From NCBI GenBank assembly GCA_023457495.1, contig JAEWLQ010000062.1:1-64000 (forward strand): a stretch of DNA of 64,000 nt, written 5' to 3'. Shown piece by piece: positions 1 to 8,162 of the stretch (positions are counted from its first letter, which is position 1; each line of letters opens with the position of its first letter). The notes beneath the pieces were generated by a model. The model saw only the letters and a program-made list of their open reading frames with translations. It was not told where the DNA came from and made no database searches. Origin of the DNA: Pseudomonadota bacterium. GTDB lineage: Bacteria; Pseudomonadota; Gammaproteobacteria; Steroidobacterales; Steroidobacteraceae. The translations under genes and the position numbers were made by a program.

Positions 1-581
1 CACAGGCTATCTACTCCGCCGACCACGGCCGCGTCGCAGAAGCCGGCCTCGATCGCGCGCGCGGCCGAGGCGAACACCTTGGCGCTGGACGCGCAGGCCG
101 CCGACACGGCCGCGGCGATGCCCTCGAGTCCGAGCCGCATGCGCGTGTAGTCGGCGACGGAGAACGTGCTCTGCGTGGCGTGATAGTCGAACCACTGCGG
201 CAGCGCGCCGCCGCCGTCCTGCAACCGCTGCGCGTACGCGAGCTCGGTCTGGCGGACGCCCGAGGTGCTGGTGCCGATGAACACGCCGATGCGCCGCGCG
301 CCGTAACGCGCGCGCGCCGCGGCCACCGCGTCCATGAATCCATCGGCGCCGAGCGCGGCCTCCGCCAGGCGGTTGTTGCGGCAATCCCAGCTGGCGAGCT
401 CGCGTGGCAGTGTCACCGTTTCGAGCCCATGTGCCGCGCCGATCCAGCACGGCAGCGCCGCGTCGGCGAAACGCTGCTCGGAGAGCCCGGTCTTTTCCGC
501 GCGTAATGCGGCGATGTGCGCCGCGCGGCCACGTCCCACCGCGCTCGTGACCGTGTAAGAGGTGATCGCGAGAGGTTTCAT
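1..581 (-). CDS. Beta-ketoacyl-ACP synthase, aryl polyene cluster (3' end outside window)
   Basis: Condensing enzyme expected to extend the polyene chain on an acyl carrier protein in the cytoplasm. About 193 N-terminal residues are visible before the window edge cuts the gene. The start reads MKPLAITSYTVTSAVG, and the nucleophile context ACASS is present, so this is not a Cys-less chain-length factor. The His residues of the C-terminal half lie outside the window. The ATG overlaps the stop of the upstream acyltransferase by four bases (578-581), so it is the last visible gene of a tightly coupled minus-strand operon. It is most likely an ApeC/ApeO-like ketosynthase; which of the two cannot be told from this half. 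Confidence 0.85.
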   Translation of the reverse strand, partial: MKPLAITSYTVTSAVGRGRAAHIAALRAEKTGLSEQRFADAALPCWIGAAHGLETVTLPRELASWDCRNNRLAEAALGADGFMDAVAAARARYGARRIGVFIGTSTSGVRQTELAYAQRLQDGGGALPQWFDYHATQSTFSVADYTRMRLGLEGIAAAVSAACASSAKVFASAARAIEAGFCDAAVVGGVDSL

Positions 582-1507
582 CGCGCCCAGAAGTCGAAGA
601 AGTTGAGCCAATTGTAGGGTGCTTCGCGCACGCGCGCCGCGAGCCGGTCGGCGTAGTCCTGCACGAGGCGCTGCAGCTCCGCCTCGCGCGTGGCGCGCGG
701 CAGATCTATCTTTTCCGCCAGCAGCTCGACGTGGGCCTCGTAACGGTCGCCGCCTTTCCAGACGCCGTAGACCACCAGCACCGGAACCTTGAGCGCGGCG
801 GCGAGCAGCCACGGGCCCGCGGGGAACAACGCGGGCGCGCCCAGGAAGTTCACCGTGACGGCGCGTTCGCCCTCCCGCCGCCGGTCCACCATGAGACCGA
901 CGACCGACTTGTCGTCGAGCGCCTCGCGCACCCGGAGCGCGAGATCCACGCCCGCGTTGGAGGAATCGATGATGCCGGCCGCGATCTCCGGATTGAGCTC
1001 GCCCAGCGCCTGCATGAAGCGCCGGCCGATGTCGAGATCGAGCACGATGCGCAGCTTGAGCTCGTGTTTCTGCACGGCGCCGATGCGCATCACCTCGAAG
1101 CTGCCGAAGTGCGAGAGGAACAACAGGACGCCGCGCTTGCGCGCCGTCTCGAGCGTGCCCGGCCCATAGTGACCTGCCACGCGGAACGGGTAGGTGTCGG
1201 TCAGCAGGAACACGCGATCCAGGGAAATGCTCGCGAACGCGAACACGTGGCGCCAGATGTCGCGGAAGCGCGGCGGATGGGGCAGCACGCGCGCGAGGTA
1301 CTCGCGCGAGATGCGCCGGGTGGTGCGCGAGGTCAGCACGAAATACAGGCTGAGTGGATAGAGCAGCGGGCGGATGGCGCGGCGGCCGAGCTTGAGCGCC
1401 GCGAAGCGCAGCGCGCGCAGGGAGAACGTGTTGCCGCGCTCACCGCGCTCCTGCCACTGGACCCCTCGCGCGCTTTCGGCTCCGGGCTGCGGCGCAGGCC
1501 CGCTCAT
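578..1507 (-). CDS. LpxL/HtrB-like lysophospholipid acyltransferase
   Basis: Membrane-associated acyltransferase of 309 residues, starting MSGPAPQPGAES. An N-terminal hydrophobic stretch (PLLYPLSLYFVLTS) is followed by the catalytic block SHFGSFE, an HX4E form of the HX4D/E motif typical of the LpxL family. It probably attaches a fatty or polyene acyl chain to a lipid carrier of the pigment. The ATGA overlaps at both ends show translational coupling to the dehydratase upstream and the ketosynthase downstream. In some aryl polyene clusters this domain is fused to a GT2 glycosyltransferase (ApeJ); here the GT2 is a separate plus-strand gene at 7419. The start is fixed by the overlap at 1504-1507. 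Confidence 0.82.
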   Translation of the reverse strand: MSGPAPQPGAESARGVQWQERGERGNTFSLRALRFAALKLGRRAIRPLLYPLSLYFVLTSRTTRRISREYLARVLPHPPRFRDIWRHVFAFASISLDRVFLLTDTYPFRVAGHYGPGTLETARKRGVLLFLSHFGSFEVMRIGAVQKHELKLRIVLDLDIGRRFMQALGELNPEIAAGIIDSSNAGVDLALRVREALDDKSVVGLMVDRRREGERAVTVNFLGAPALFPAGPWLLAAALKVPVLVVYGVWKGGDRYEAHVELLAEKIDLPRATREAELQRLVQDYADRLAARVREAPYNWLNFFDFWAR

Positions 1508-1803
1508 CGTCGCGCCCCGTATCCGAGGATGCCTTCGGCCACGAGCGTCGCATCGAGCTCGCAGCGGAATCGGACGCGGTCCGCGGACTCTTCCCATCGC
1601 AGCTCGATCGCCTCGCCCGGGGCGAGCGCGCGATGGAACTTCACGCCGTCGATGAGCGTGGGAGCACCGCGCCCGACCGCCTGGGCGACGAGATCGAGCA
1701 GCAGGACGCCCGGCACGACCGGGCGCCCTGGGAAGTGCCCGTCGTAGCACGGGTGGTTCAATGGTGTGGTGATCGTCTGAGAAAGGCGCATCGGCGTCGT
1801 CAA
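1504..1803 (-). CDS. FabZ/FabA-like 3-hydroxyacyl-ACP dehydratase (hot-dog)
   Basis: Small hot-dog fold protein of 99 residues. The core YDGHFPGRPVVPGVLLLDL carries the catalytic His and the proline-glycine pattern of FabZ-type dehydratases. It should remove water from 3-hydroxyacyl-ACP and so create one double bond per cycle of the conjugated polyene. It is shorter than FabZ (about 150 residues) and lacks the C-terminal strand extension, as is usual for pigment-cluster members. The four-base overlaps with both neighbours mark it as an integral gene of the minus-strand operon. A second protein of this type is encoded at 7082. Confidence 0.82.
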   Translation of the reverse strand: MTTPMRLSQTITTPLNHPCYDGHFPGRPVVPGVLLLDLVAQAVGRGAPTLIDGVKFHRALAPGEAIELRWEESADRVRFRCELDATLVAEGILGYGARR

Positions 1804-3125
1804 TCGGGAGTTTTGCCCAGCAGCTCGAGCAAGCGCTCCCGCGGCAATTTACCGAGGTCGTTGCGCGGCAGGGAGTCGACGATCTTGATCGGCCGCGGGA
1901 CGAACACGCCATCGAGGATCGCGCCCAGCTCCTGGCGCAGCTCGACGGCGGTGCGCCCGGGCGCGACGACCAGCGCGGCCCGCCGCCCCCTCTCGCCATC
2001 GCCCCGCATGAATACGACCTGATCGGTGACGCCGCGCAGGGTCGCGATGCGCGCCGCGATCTCGGACAAGGAGCCGCGCCGGCCGCCGACCTTGATCATG
2101 TCGGCGTCGCGGCCCAGCAGCGTGAAGCGGCCATCGGCGCGCAGGTCGATGCGATCGCCCACCGGAATGGTCCCGGTCAGGTGCCCCGCGCGCACGGAGG
2201 TCGCGCCGTCGTGGACCGAGAATTCGAGTTCCGGGTACGGCGTCCAGATCTCGTCGAGCGCGGTGCGGCGGGTCGCCATGCTGCCGGCCTCGGTGCAGCC
2301 GTAGATCTCGTGCACCTGCGCACCGAGGCGGCGCTCCGCCTCCGCCGCGAGCTCCGCGCCCAGCGGCGCGGTCGCGGACAGCACGACGTCGACCCGCGGC
2401 AGCGCGTTCGCGCTCAGCAGCAGGTGACGCAGGTGATACGGCGCGGTGATCAGCAGCTTCGGCGCGGGAATCGATTCGAGCGCCGCGATGATTTCGTCGG
2501 GGTAGAACGCGTTGCCGTCGTGCAGGGCCCAGTCTCCCGACAGCAGCGTGAAGATGGACGTCTCGAGCCCGTACATGTGCTGCGGTGGAACGGTCGCCAC
2601 GACGTTCAGGGCCCGCTCGCCGAGGCGAAGTCGGCAGTAACGCGCCGACATCGCGAGCGCACGCCAGGATTTTTCGTGCGCGCGTGGCCGGCCGGTGCTG
2701 CCCGAGGTGAAGACCAGCGCCGCGAGGTGATCGTCGGGCACGGTCGGCGCGGCTACGTCGTCCGGCCCGGCGCCGGCGGCGGACAAGGCCGCCTGCACGA
2801 AGCCGTCTTCGACCAGCTGCGCGCCGGGATACCCCTCCAGCAACTCATCACGCGCCTGCGGACCCACGCCGGGCGGCAACAGATTGGTCGCGCCCCGCCG
2901 GCACGCCGCAAGGAACGTCAACGCGAAGTGATAACGGTTGGCGCAGCGGTTCACGATCCAGCGCGTTTCGGGCAGCGCACGCGCGACACTCGCGACCTGC
3001 CGTGCGAACTCGTGGCGCGTGACCGCGACGCCACCGCGCCAGGCCGCGATGGCCTCCGGCGCCGGCTGCACGTATGCGTGGCTCGCCGCGCTTCTCCCCG
3101 ATTTTTCGCGCCCGGCGCCGTTCAT
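1800..3125 (-). CDS. AMP-dependent acyl-CoA/acyl-ACP ligase (ApeH-like)
   Basis: Adenylate-forming enzyme of 441 residues that should activate an aromatic acid, probably hydroxybenzoate, and load it onto an ACP. The phosphate-binding loop reads LVFTSGSTGRPRAHEKSW, and a later EIYGCTEAGSMATR block matches the A5 motif. The C-terminal lysine region (SLPRNDLGKLPRE) supplies the catalytic Lys. It is shorter than a full acyl-CoA synthetase (about 550 residues), as is common for ApeH-like ligases. The ATG at 3125 overlaps the stop of the upstream membrane protein gene by four bases. The chorismatase at 4927 would supply its substrate; this link is inferred. Confidence 0.86.
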   Translation of the reverse strand: MNGAGREKSGRSAASHAYVQPAPEAIAAWRGGVAVTRHEFARQVASVARALPETRWIVNRCANRYHFALTFLAACRRGATNLLPPGVGPQARDELLEGYPGAQLVEDGFVQAALSAAGAGPDDVAAPTVPDDHLAALVFTSGSTGRPRAHEKSWRALAMSARYCRLRLGERALNVVATVPPQHMYGLETSIFTLLSGDWALHDGNAFYPDEIIAALESIPAPKLLITAPYHLRHLLLSANALPRVDVVLSATAPLGAELAAEAERRLGAQVHEIYGCTEAGSMATRRTALDEIWTPYPELEFSVHDGATSVRAGHLTGTIPVGDRIDLRADGRFTLLGRDADMIKVGGRRGSLSEIAARIATLRGVTDQVVFMRGDGERGRRAALVVAPGRTAVELRQELGAILDGVFVPRPIKIVDSLPRNDLGKLPRERLLELLGKTPD

Positions 3126-3754
3126 GGGCGGGGGTTCGCGTTGACGACGATCTTGAGGTATTCGGAGAAGCCGGGGTGCGCGTAGTGGCGGAATCGCAGG
3201 CGGCGGAACAGGTACTCGCCGCCGACGGCGCCGGCGATGACTAGATAGTTGCCGCAGTTGGCCATGACGGACCACCACTGCCGCGGGGCGAGGACCGCGA
3301 GCGCCAGGTCCCAGGTGGCGATCGCCACGAAGATGCCGGTCCAGAACACCGTGAGTTGCCGCGAGTAGCGCAGCAGGTAGTCAGGCGTGGCCGGACGCGC
3401 GGCCAGCGCCACGGACACGATCAGCGGCTGCCGGCCCGGCAGCAGCGTGCGGCCGAAGAACCACGCGAGCATGGCCGGAATCAGCACCGACGGCGCGTAG
3501 AGCAGCAGCCGTCCGCCGCCGGTGTCGGCGAGCCACCAAGCCGCGGCGGCCAGGACCGCGAAGCTGAGCCACGCGCGCCAGCGCAATTCCAGCAGCGCGA
3601 CGCTGAACGGCACGGCCACGATCGCGACCAGCGCGAGCCAGTCGAGAAGCCGGGATTCGCCGGAGACGGCGACGTGGATCAGCACCGATGCCGACACGAA
3701 GGTGAGTGCCGCGGCCAGCGCGCGCGCCTTGCGGGAAATCGTGACATTCCTCAT
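3122..3754 (-). CDS. COG4648-type inner membrane protein of aryl polyene clusters
   Basis: Integral membrane protein of 210 residues with about six hydrophobic segments, including LLDWLALVAIVAVPFSVALL and a segment before the Trp-rich WWLADTGGG stretch. It resembles the uncharacterised membrane protein regularly found between the ACP and ligase genes of aryl polyene loci (ApeG position). No catalytic motif is evident, so its job is unknown; a membrane anchor for the synthase is one possibility. The chosen start is the ATG at 3754 (MRNVTISRK), which sits 25 bases after the ACP stop and removes a basic N-terminal extension without family character. Confidence 0.7.
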   Translation of the reverse strand: MRNVTISRKARALAAALTFVSASVLIHVAVSGESRLLDWLALVAIVAVPFSVALLELRWRAWLSFAVLAAAAWWLADTGGGRLLLYAPSVLIPAMLAWFFGRTLLPGRQPLIVSVALAARPATPDYLLRYSRQLTVFWTGIFVAIATWDLALAVLAPRQWWSVMANCGNYLVIAGAVGGEYLFRRLRFRHYAHPGFSEYLKIVVNANPRP

Positions 3755-3779
3755 CGGGGAATGAGGGATGCCGCAGCGG

Positions 3780-4061
3780 TCAAGCCGTGCGGCGCTCCGC
3801 GACCAGCTGCGTGAGCGCACGCAGCGACGCAAATGCGCGCGTCACGGAGGCGTCGTCGGCCTTGAGCTCGACGCTGTATTTCTGCTGGATCGCGAGCACG
3901 ATCTCGAGCGCGTCGATCGAGTCGAGTCCCCAGCCCGGGCTCGACTGGCCGAACAGCGGCATCGCCGGGTCGACGGTGTCGGCCTGGATGTGCTCGAGGT
4001 TGAGCGCGGACACGATGACCTCGGCCATCTGTTTTTCTTCGGTAGTCAGGGCGGCGCTCAC
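3780..4061 (-). CDS. Acyl carrier protein
   Basis: Acidic carrier protein of 93 residues. The segment GWGLDSIDALEIVLAI holds the serine that receives 4'-phosphopantetheine, in a DSxDALE context. The preceding sequence PLFGQSSPGWGLDSID is typical of the ACPs of aryl polyene and flexirubin loci rather than of housekeeping AcpP. It would carry either the aromatic starter or the growing chain. The ATG overlaps the methyltransferase stop (4058-4061). A second, different ACP lies on the plus strand at 6819, so the cluster has the usual two carriers. Confidence 0.88.
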   Translation of the reverse strand: MSAALTTEEKQMAEVIVSALNLEHIQADTVDPAMPLFGQSSPGWGLDSIDALEIVLAIQQKYSVELKADDASVTRAFASLRALTQLVAERRTA

Positions 4062-4879
4062 TGCGGGTTTCCTTCTGCATTGGGAGCGGGCTTGATCGCG
4101 GAGTACTCGCTGAACATGCCGTTCAGCACGTGTCGTTTGACGTCGGTGAAGCCCGCGCTCGTGAGCGCGGACATGATGTCCGCGGGCGGCACGCAGGCTT
4201 CGATCGTGTCCCAGTAGTACTGCATCAGTTTCTGCGCTTCCGCCGAGCGGCGGAAGACACGCGTGATCGTCGGCACAATATGCTTCAGGTAGAACTTCAG
4301 CGCGTGGTAATGAAAACGTCCGTCGGGGCGCGTGATCTCGAGCAGCAGCACCTTGCCGCCCGGGCGCAGCGCGCGTTTGTATTCGCGGAAGGTGATGACC
4401 AGGTCCTCGACGTGTCGCAACGCGTAGCCCATCGTGAGGATGTCGAACTCACCGTCGCCCACGGGCAGCGCTTCGCCGCGGCCGATGCGCGTGTCGCGCA
4501 CGCCGGCCTTCGTCGCTTCCGCGAGCATGCCGGGCGACGGATCGACCGCCACGACGGCGCCCGTCGGACCGACCATCTGCTGCGCCAGTGCCGCGATCAC
4601 GCCCGTTCCCGAACCGACGTCCAGCAGGCGGGTACCCGCCGTCACGCCATGGCGCTTGAGCACGTCGCCGCGATACCAGCGGCCGGTGCCGAAGGACATC
4701 GCCCCGGTGATCCAGTCGTAGTGAGGCGCCGACTCGTCGAACATCTCGTTGACGCGGCGCTTGCGGCCCGGCTCATCCGCGTAATAGCTTTTCAGCAGGG
4801 GATGAGGGGCGAGACGAGGGGCGCCGGCCTGGCTGCCGCTTTGATCGGGCATCATCGGGGAATCCGTAGGATCAGACAC
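4058..4879 (-). CDS. UbiE/COQ5-like SAM-dependent methyltransferase
   Basis: Class I methyltransferase of 273 residues and first gene of the minus-strand pigment operon. The SAM-binding glycine loop reads LLDVGSGTGVIAA, with the acidic end of strand two at VVAVDPSPGML and a later LLLEITRPDG motif as in UbiE. It could methylate the aromatic head group, giving an O-methylated or ring-methylated polyene. The start is uncertain: GTG at 4879 gives the longest form, while two ATGs at 4855 and 4852 have equally poor ribosome binding sites. It is divergent from the chorismatase gene, separated by only 47 bases. Confidence 0.82.
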   Translation of the reverse strand: MSDPTDSPMMPDQSGSQAGAPRLAPHPLLKSYYADEPGRKRRVNEMFDESAPHYDWITGAMSFGTGRWYRGDVLKRHGVTAGTRLLDVGSGTGVIAALAQQMVGPTGAVVAVDPSPGMLAEATKAGVRDTRIGRGEALPVGDGEFDILTMGYALRHVEDLVITFREYKRALRPGGKVLLLEITRPDGRFHYHALKFYLKHIVPTITRVFRRSAEAQKLMQYYWDTIEACVPPADIMSALTSAGFTDVKRHVLNGMFSEYSAIKPAPNAEGNPQ

Positions 4880-4926
4880 CGCGCGAATGATCGCATGAAC
4901 CTTCCTGCCTGTGCAGTTGTGGGGCG

Positions 4927-5904
4927 TTGACCTTGCTGCACGTACATCACGCTTTGCGAAACGCGCCGCAGCCTCGCCATACGCTCTCGGAGTTTCACTT
5001 CGGGCTTTCCGCGGAGGGCGCGCGCGACGACGATCCTCGGCACATCCCCGTATCGCTGGCGCAACTCGGCGGCGACGAGCGCGTCGAGCGCTGGAGCACC
5101 GACTCGCCGGTGGACGCGGGCACCTACCGCGACATCCGCTTCGCGCGTGACGGGGACTACCTGTTCGCCAGCCTGATCGCTCCGCCGGCGCGCTGCGGCG
5201 ACCTGGAACAACTCACGCGGTTGAGCTACCTGCGCCTGGATCATCTGCTGCGGCGGGAGGGGTATCCGTACTGGCTGCGCGCCTGGAATTACCTGGCCGG
5301 CATTACCGTCGGCGAGGGTGAGGAAGAGCGCTACCGGAGGTTCAATGCCGGGCGGCACAGCGCGGTCAATCTCAGCAGCGGCATCGAGCGCAACCTGCCC
5401 GCCGCGAGCGCGCTCGGCAGCGAAGCCGGGGGGTTCGTGCTCTCCTGCCTCGCCGGCAAACGGCCGGGAACGCAGATCGAAAATCCGCGGCAGATCAGCG
5501 CGCCCTTGTATCCGGCCCAATACGGGCGGCGCAGCCCGATGTTCGCGCGCGCCGCGCTGGTGCCGAACGGCCGCGGCGCACAGCTCCTGGTCTCGGGCAC
5601 GGCGAGCATCGTCGGGCACGAGAGCCTGCACATCGGCGATCCCGAGCGGCAGCTCGAGGAGACCGCCCGCAATTTCGAGGCGCTGGTCGAAACCGCCATG
5701 CGCGCCGACGCGGACGGACCGCGCCGTACCGGGGTGCGGCTGGAATCACTCAAGGTCTACCTGCGTAATGCCGCCCACTACGCGCCGTTGATGCCGCGCA
5801 TCCGCCGCCTGTTCGCGCCCGAAGCCGAGCCACTGGTGCTGCGCGCGGACATCTGCCGGCGCGAGCTGCTGCTGGAAATCGAAGGAACCTACGCGCTTGA
5901 GTGA
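4927..5904 (+). CDS. FkbO/Hyg5-family chorismatase (XanB2-like)
   Basis: Soluble enzyme of about 325 residues that should split chorismate into pyruvate and a hydroxybenzoate or dihydroxy acid. The C-terminal half contains LLVSGTASIVGHESLHIGD, the hallmark of the chorismatase family, and a downstream ICRRELLLEIEGT segment with the conserved acidic residue. In Xanthomonas the homologue XanB2 makes 3- and 4-hydroxybenzoate, the aryl starter of xanthomonadin. Its location between the two pigment operons therefore fits starter supply. The product cannot be predicted from these motifs alone. No ATG is available; TTG at 4927 or 4933 are the plausible starts. The stop overlaps the next gene by eight bases. 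Confidence 0.85.
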   Translation: MTLLHVHHALRNAPQPRHTLSEFHFGLSAEGARDDDPRHIPVSLAQLGGDERVERWSTDSPVDAGTYRDIRFARDGDYLFASLIAPPARCGDLEQLTRLSYLRLDHLLRREGYPYWLRAWNYLAGITVGEGEEERYRRFNAGRHSAVNLSSGIERNLPAASALGSEAGGFVLSCLAGKRPGTQIENPRQISAPLYPAQYGRRSPMFARAALVPNGRGAQLLVSGTASIVGHESLHIGDPERQLEETARNFEALVETAMRADADGPRRTGVRLESLKVYLRNAAHYAPLMPRIRRLFAPEAEPLVLRADICRRELLLEIEGTYALE

Positions 5905-6730
5905 GCCGGCCGCCGCGCGGGTCTCCCCTGGCGGGCGATGGGGTCGTCGATGGAATGCGGCATGGCGCGTCTTCGCTACCGGATTTTCCTTCGCGTGTTT
6001 CGGCATCGGCGCGGTGCTCATGGGCTTTACCGTCTGGCCGCTGCTGCGCCTTTCCTCGCGCGACCGCGACGTCGCCGACGCGCGCGTGCAACGCGCGGTG
6101 TCGTGGTCGATGCGCGTGTTCGTGTGGCTCATGAAATCGCTGGGGTTGCTCACCTACGAGATCCGCGGCCGGGAAAAGCTCGCCGCGCGCGGCCAATTCG
6201 TCGTCGCGAACCATCCGACGCTGATCGACGTCGTGTACCTCGTCGGCCTGATGCCCGAGGTCGATTGCATCGTGAAACAGGCCCTGTGGCACAACGTCTT
6301 CCTGCGCTGGCCGGTGTACTGGGCGGGCTACATCAGCAACGCGACCGGCGAGGGATTGGTGGCGGCCTGCGCCGCGACGCTGGCGCGCGGCCGTTCCCTG
6401 GTCGTTTTCCCGGAAGGAACGCGGACCCGGCCCGGCGAACCGCTGAATTTCCAGCGCGGCGCGGCCCAGATCGCGCTGACCGCCCGGGTGCCGGTGCGGC
6501 CGGTGACCATCACCTGCGACCCCATCACACTTTTCAAGGGAAATTCGTGGTTCCGCGTGCCGGACCGGCGTCCCCATTGGGTGATCGCCGTGGGAGATCC
6601 CATTCCGGTGGAGCCTTATCTCGACGAGCCGCAGGCCCTGGCCGCGCGCCACCTGACCCAGGCGCTCGTGCGCTGGTTCGACGTCAGCATCGCGCAACAG
6701 TCCGGCGGTAAAACTCCCGAAATCCCATGA
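5897..6730 (+). CDS. PlsC-type 1-acylglycerol-3-phosphate acyltransferase
   Basis: Membrane-bound acyltransferase of 277 residues. A hydrophobic segment near the N terminus (FSFACFGIGAVLMGFTVW) precedes the catalytic NHPTLID motif (HX4D) and the substrate-binding FPEGTRT motif, both diagnostic of the PlsC family. It is the second acyltransferase of the pigment locus, distinct from the LpxL-like one at 578, and may build the lipid part of the aryl polyene. The start is a TTG at 5897 lying inside the end of the chorismatase gene, implying coupled translation. The gene is followed by an 88-base gap that carries a good promoter for the next operon. Confidence 0.83.
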   Translation: MSEPAAARVSPGGRWGRRWNAAWRVFATGFSFACFGIGAVLMGFTVWPLLRLSSRDRDVADARVQRAVSWSMRVFVWLMKSLGLLTYEIRGREKLAARGQFVVANHPTLIDVVYLVGLMPEVDCIVKQALWHNVFLRWPVYWAGYISNATGEGLVAACAATLARGRSLVVFPEGTRTRPGEPLNFQRGAAQIALTARVPVRPVTITCDPITLFKGNSWFRVPDRRPHWVIAVGDPIPVEPYLDEPQALAARHLTQALVRWFDVSIAQQSGGKTPEIP

Positions 6731-6764
6731 ATGTCAATCTGCGACAGGAAACACGGCCATGAGG

Positions 6765-6792
6765 CTGACGCCGCGCGACGATTCGCTATAAT
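6765..6792 (+). promoter_or_regulatory. Candidate sigma-70 promoter of the aryl polyene plus-strand operon
   Basis: A perfect -10 element, TATAAT, lies at 6787-6792, and a -35-like CTGACG at 6765-6770 is separated from it by 16 bases. Transcription would begin near 6799, about 20 bases before the GTG of the acyl carrier protein gene. The AT-rich -10 stands out in GC-rich surroundings. It would drive the series of overlapping genes from 6819 to 15083. Confidence 0.6.
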
Positions 6793-6818
6793 TCAAGGCG
6801 TTGGCGAGGGATGGGTTC

Positions 6819-7082
6819 GTGCAGTCCACACAAGAAATTTTCGAACAGCTCCGCAGCGTGCTGCACGATCTGTTCGAGATCGATCCTGCGCGCGTGACGT
6901 TAGACGCGCATCTTTATAACGATCTCGAAATCGACAGCATCGATACGATCGATCTGATCCTGCGCCTGAAAGAAATCACCGGTCGGAAGATCCAGCCCGA
7001 CCAGTTCCGCAACGTGCGGACGGTCGGCGACGCGGTCACTGCCATTCACGCGCTGCTGCAGCACAAGACCGCCGCGGCGTGA
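6819..7082 (+). CDS. Acyl carrier protein (second of the pigment locus)
   Basis: Carrier protein of 87 residues with the phosphopantetheine serine in LEIDSIDTIDLIL. It opens the long plus-strand operon and differs clearly from the minus-strand ACP at 3780. The start chosen is GTG at 6819 (MQSTQEIFEQLRS), preceded by an AGGGA ribosome binding site at 6807-6811; an upstream TTG at 6801 has no such site. The stop TGA overlaps the next ATG by one base. One of the two carriers probably holds the aryl starter and the other the growing chain, but which does which cannot be read here. Confidence 0.88.
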   Translation: MQSTQEIFEQLRSVLHDLFEIDPARVTLDAHLYNDLEIDSIDTIDLILRLKEITGRKIQPDQFRNVRTVGDAVTAIHALLQHKTAAA

Positions 7083-7456
7083 TGCCGCTGCCCGCGATGT
7101 CGGAGCTGCGGCGTTCGGACGCCGCGCGCTCGATCGTGCTCGACATCACCGCCGATCTTCTGCCGTTCGATGGCCACTTCCCGGGCACACCCATCCTTCC
7201 CGCCGTCGCGCAGATCGACTGGGCCGTGCGCATCGCACGCGATTCATTCGAGCTGCCGCCGCACTTTCGCGGATTGCGAGGCCTCAAATTTCTCCACGTC
7301 GTGCAGCCGTCGACCCGACTCACGCTCGAGCTCACGCGCGCGGACAATGGCCAATCGGTTTCCTTCTCGTACGTGCGCGAAGGCACGACGTGTTCCACGG
7401 GGCGCATGGATTTCGCCGATGACGATTCGCCTGGGACTGATCGTCCCCTTCTATAA
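7082..7456 (+). CDS. ApeI-like 3-hydroxyacyl-ACP dehydratase (hot-dog)
   Basis: Hot-dog protein of 124 residues. The catalytic block FDGHFPGTPILPAVAQIDWA closely follows the pattern seen in aryl polyene dehydratases (HFPGxPxLPxVAQxxWA), which introduce the conjugated double bonds. It is translationally coupled to the ACP (TGATG at 7080-7084). The end of the gene overlaps the start of the glycosyltransferase by 38 bases in another frame, an unusually long overlap for this operon. The protein at 1504 is a related but distinct dehydratase. Confidence 0.83.
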   Translation: MPLPAMSELRRSDAARSIVLDITADLLPFDGHFPGTPILPAVAQIDWAVRIARDSFELPPHFRGLRGLKFLHVVQPSTRLTLELTRADNGQSVSFSYVREGTTCSTGRMDFADDDSPGTDRPLL

Positions 7457-8162
7457 CCACGAGCACGCGATCGGCCGGACCGTCGCCGCGCTCGCGCCAC
7501 AGGGACTGCCGTGCTGGCTGGTGGACGACGGCAGCGACGCGCGCTGCGCGCCCGTGCTCGAGGACATCGCGCGCCGCGAATCCGCCTGGCTCACGCTGAT
7601 CCGCTGCCCGGTGAACCGCGGCAAGGGCATCGCGGTGGTCACCGGTTTCGCCGCGGCGCAGGCGGCGGGTTGCACGCACGCGCTGCAGATAGACGCCGAC
7701 GGCCAGCACGATTTCTCCGCCATCCCGCGCATCGCGGAGCTCGCGAACCGCCACCCCGACGCGATCGTGACCGGCGTGCCGGTGTTCGACGCCAGCGCGC
7801 CCGCCTCGCGCCGCATCGGGCGCAAGCTCACCACGCTCTGGGTGCGCATCAACACGCTGTCGGCGCGCATCGAGGATGCGATGTGCGGCTTCCGCGTCTA
7901 TCCACTCGCGCCCATCATGGAGCTGGCGCGGCGTGGCGCCGTCGGCCGCCGCATGGAGTTCGACCCCGAGATCCTGGTGCGTGCGGTGTGGGCCGGCGTG
8001 CCGGTGGTCTCGATGCCGACCAGCGTCATCTACCCCGAAGACGGCGTCTCGCATTTCAAGATGTGGCGCGACAACGTGCGCATTTCCTGGATGCATACGC
8101 GCCTGTTCTTCGGCATGCTGCGCCGGGCGCCCGTGCTGCTCGCGCGCCGACTGCGTCAATGA
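7419..8162 (+). CDS. Family 2 glycosyltransferase
   Basis: GT-A fold glycosyltransferase of 247 residues, similar in outline to dolichyl-phosphate mannose synthases. The N-terminal nucleotide-binding stretch LGLIVPFYNHE is followed by the metal-binding DADGQHD motif. It has no C-terminal membrane segment of the usual kind but ends in a basic, hydrophobic tail. In many aryl polyene loci this domain is fused to an acyltransferase; here the two are separate genes. It would decorate the polyene or its lipid anchor with sugar. The ATG at 7419 lies inside the dehydratase gene, and the stop overlaps the next start by four bases. Confidence 0.82.
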   Translation: MTIRLGLIVPFYNHEHAIGRTVAALAPQGLPCWLVDDGSDARCAPVLEDIARRESAWLTLIRCPVNRGKGIAVVTGFAAAQAAGCTHALQIDADGQHDFSAIPRIAELANRHPDAIVTGVPVFDASAPASRRIGRKLTTLWVRINTLSARIEDAMCGFRVYPLAPIMELARRGAVGRRMEFDPEILVRAVWAGVPVVSMPTSVIYPEDGVSHFKMWRDNVRISWMHTRLFFGMLRRAPVLLARRLRQ

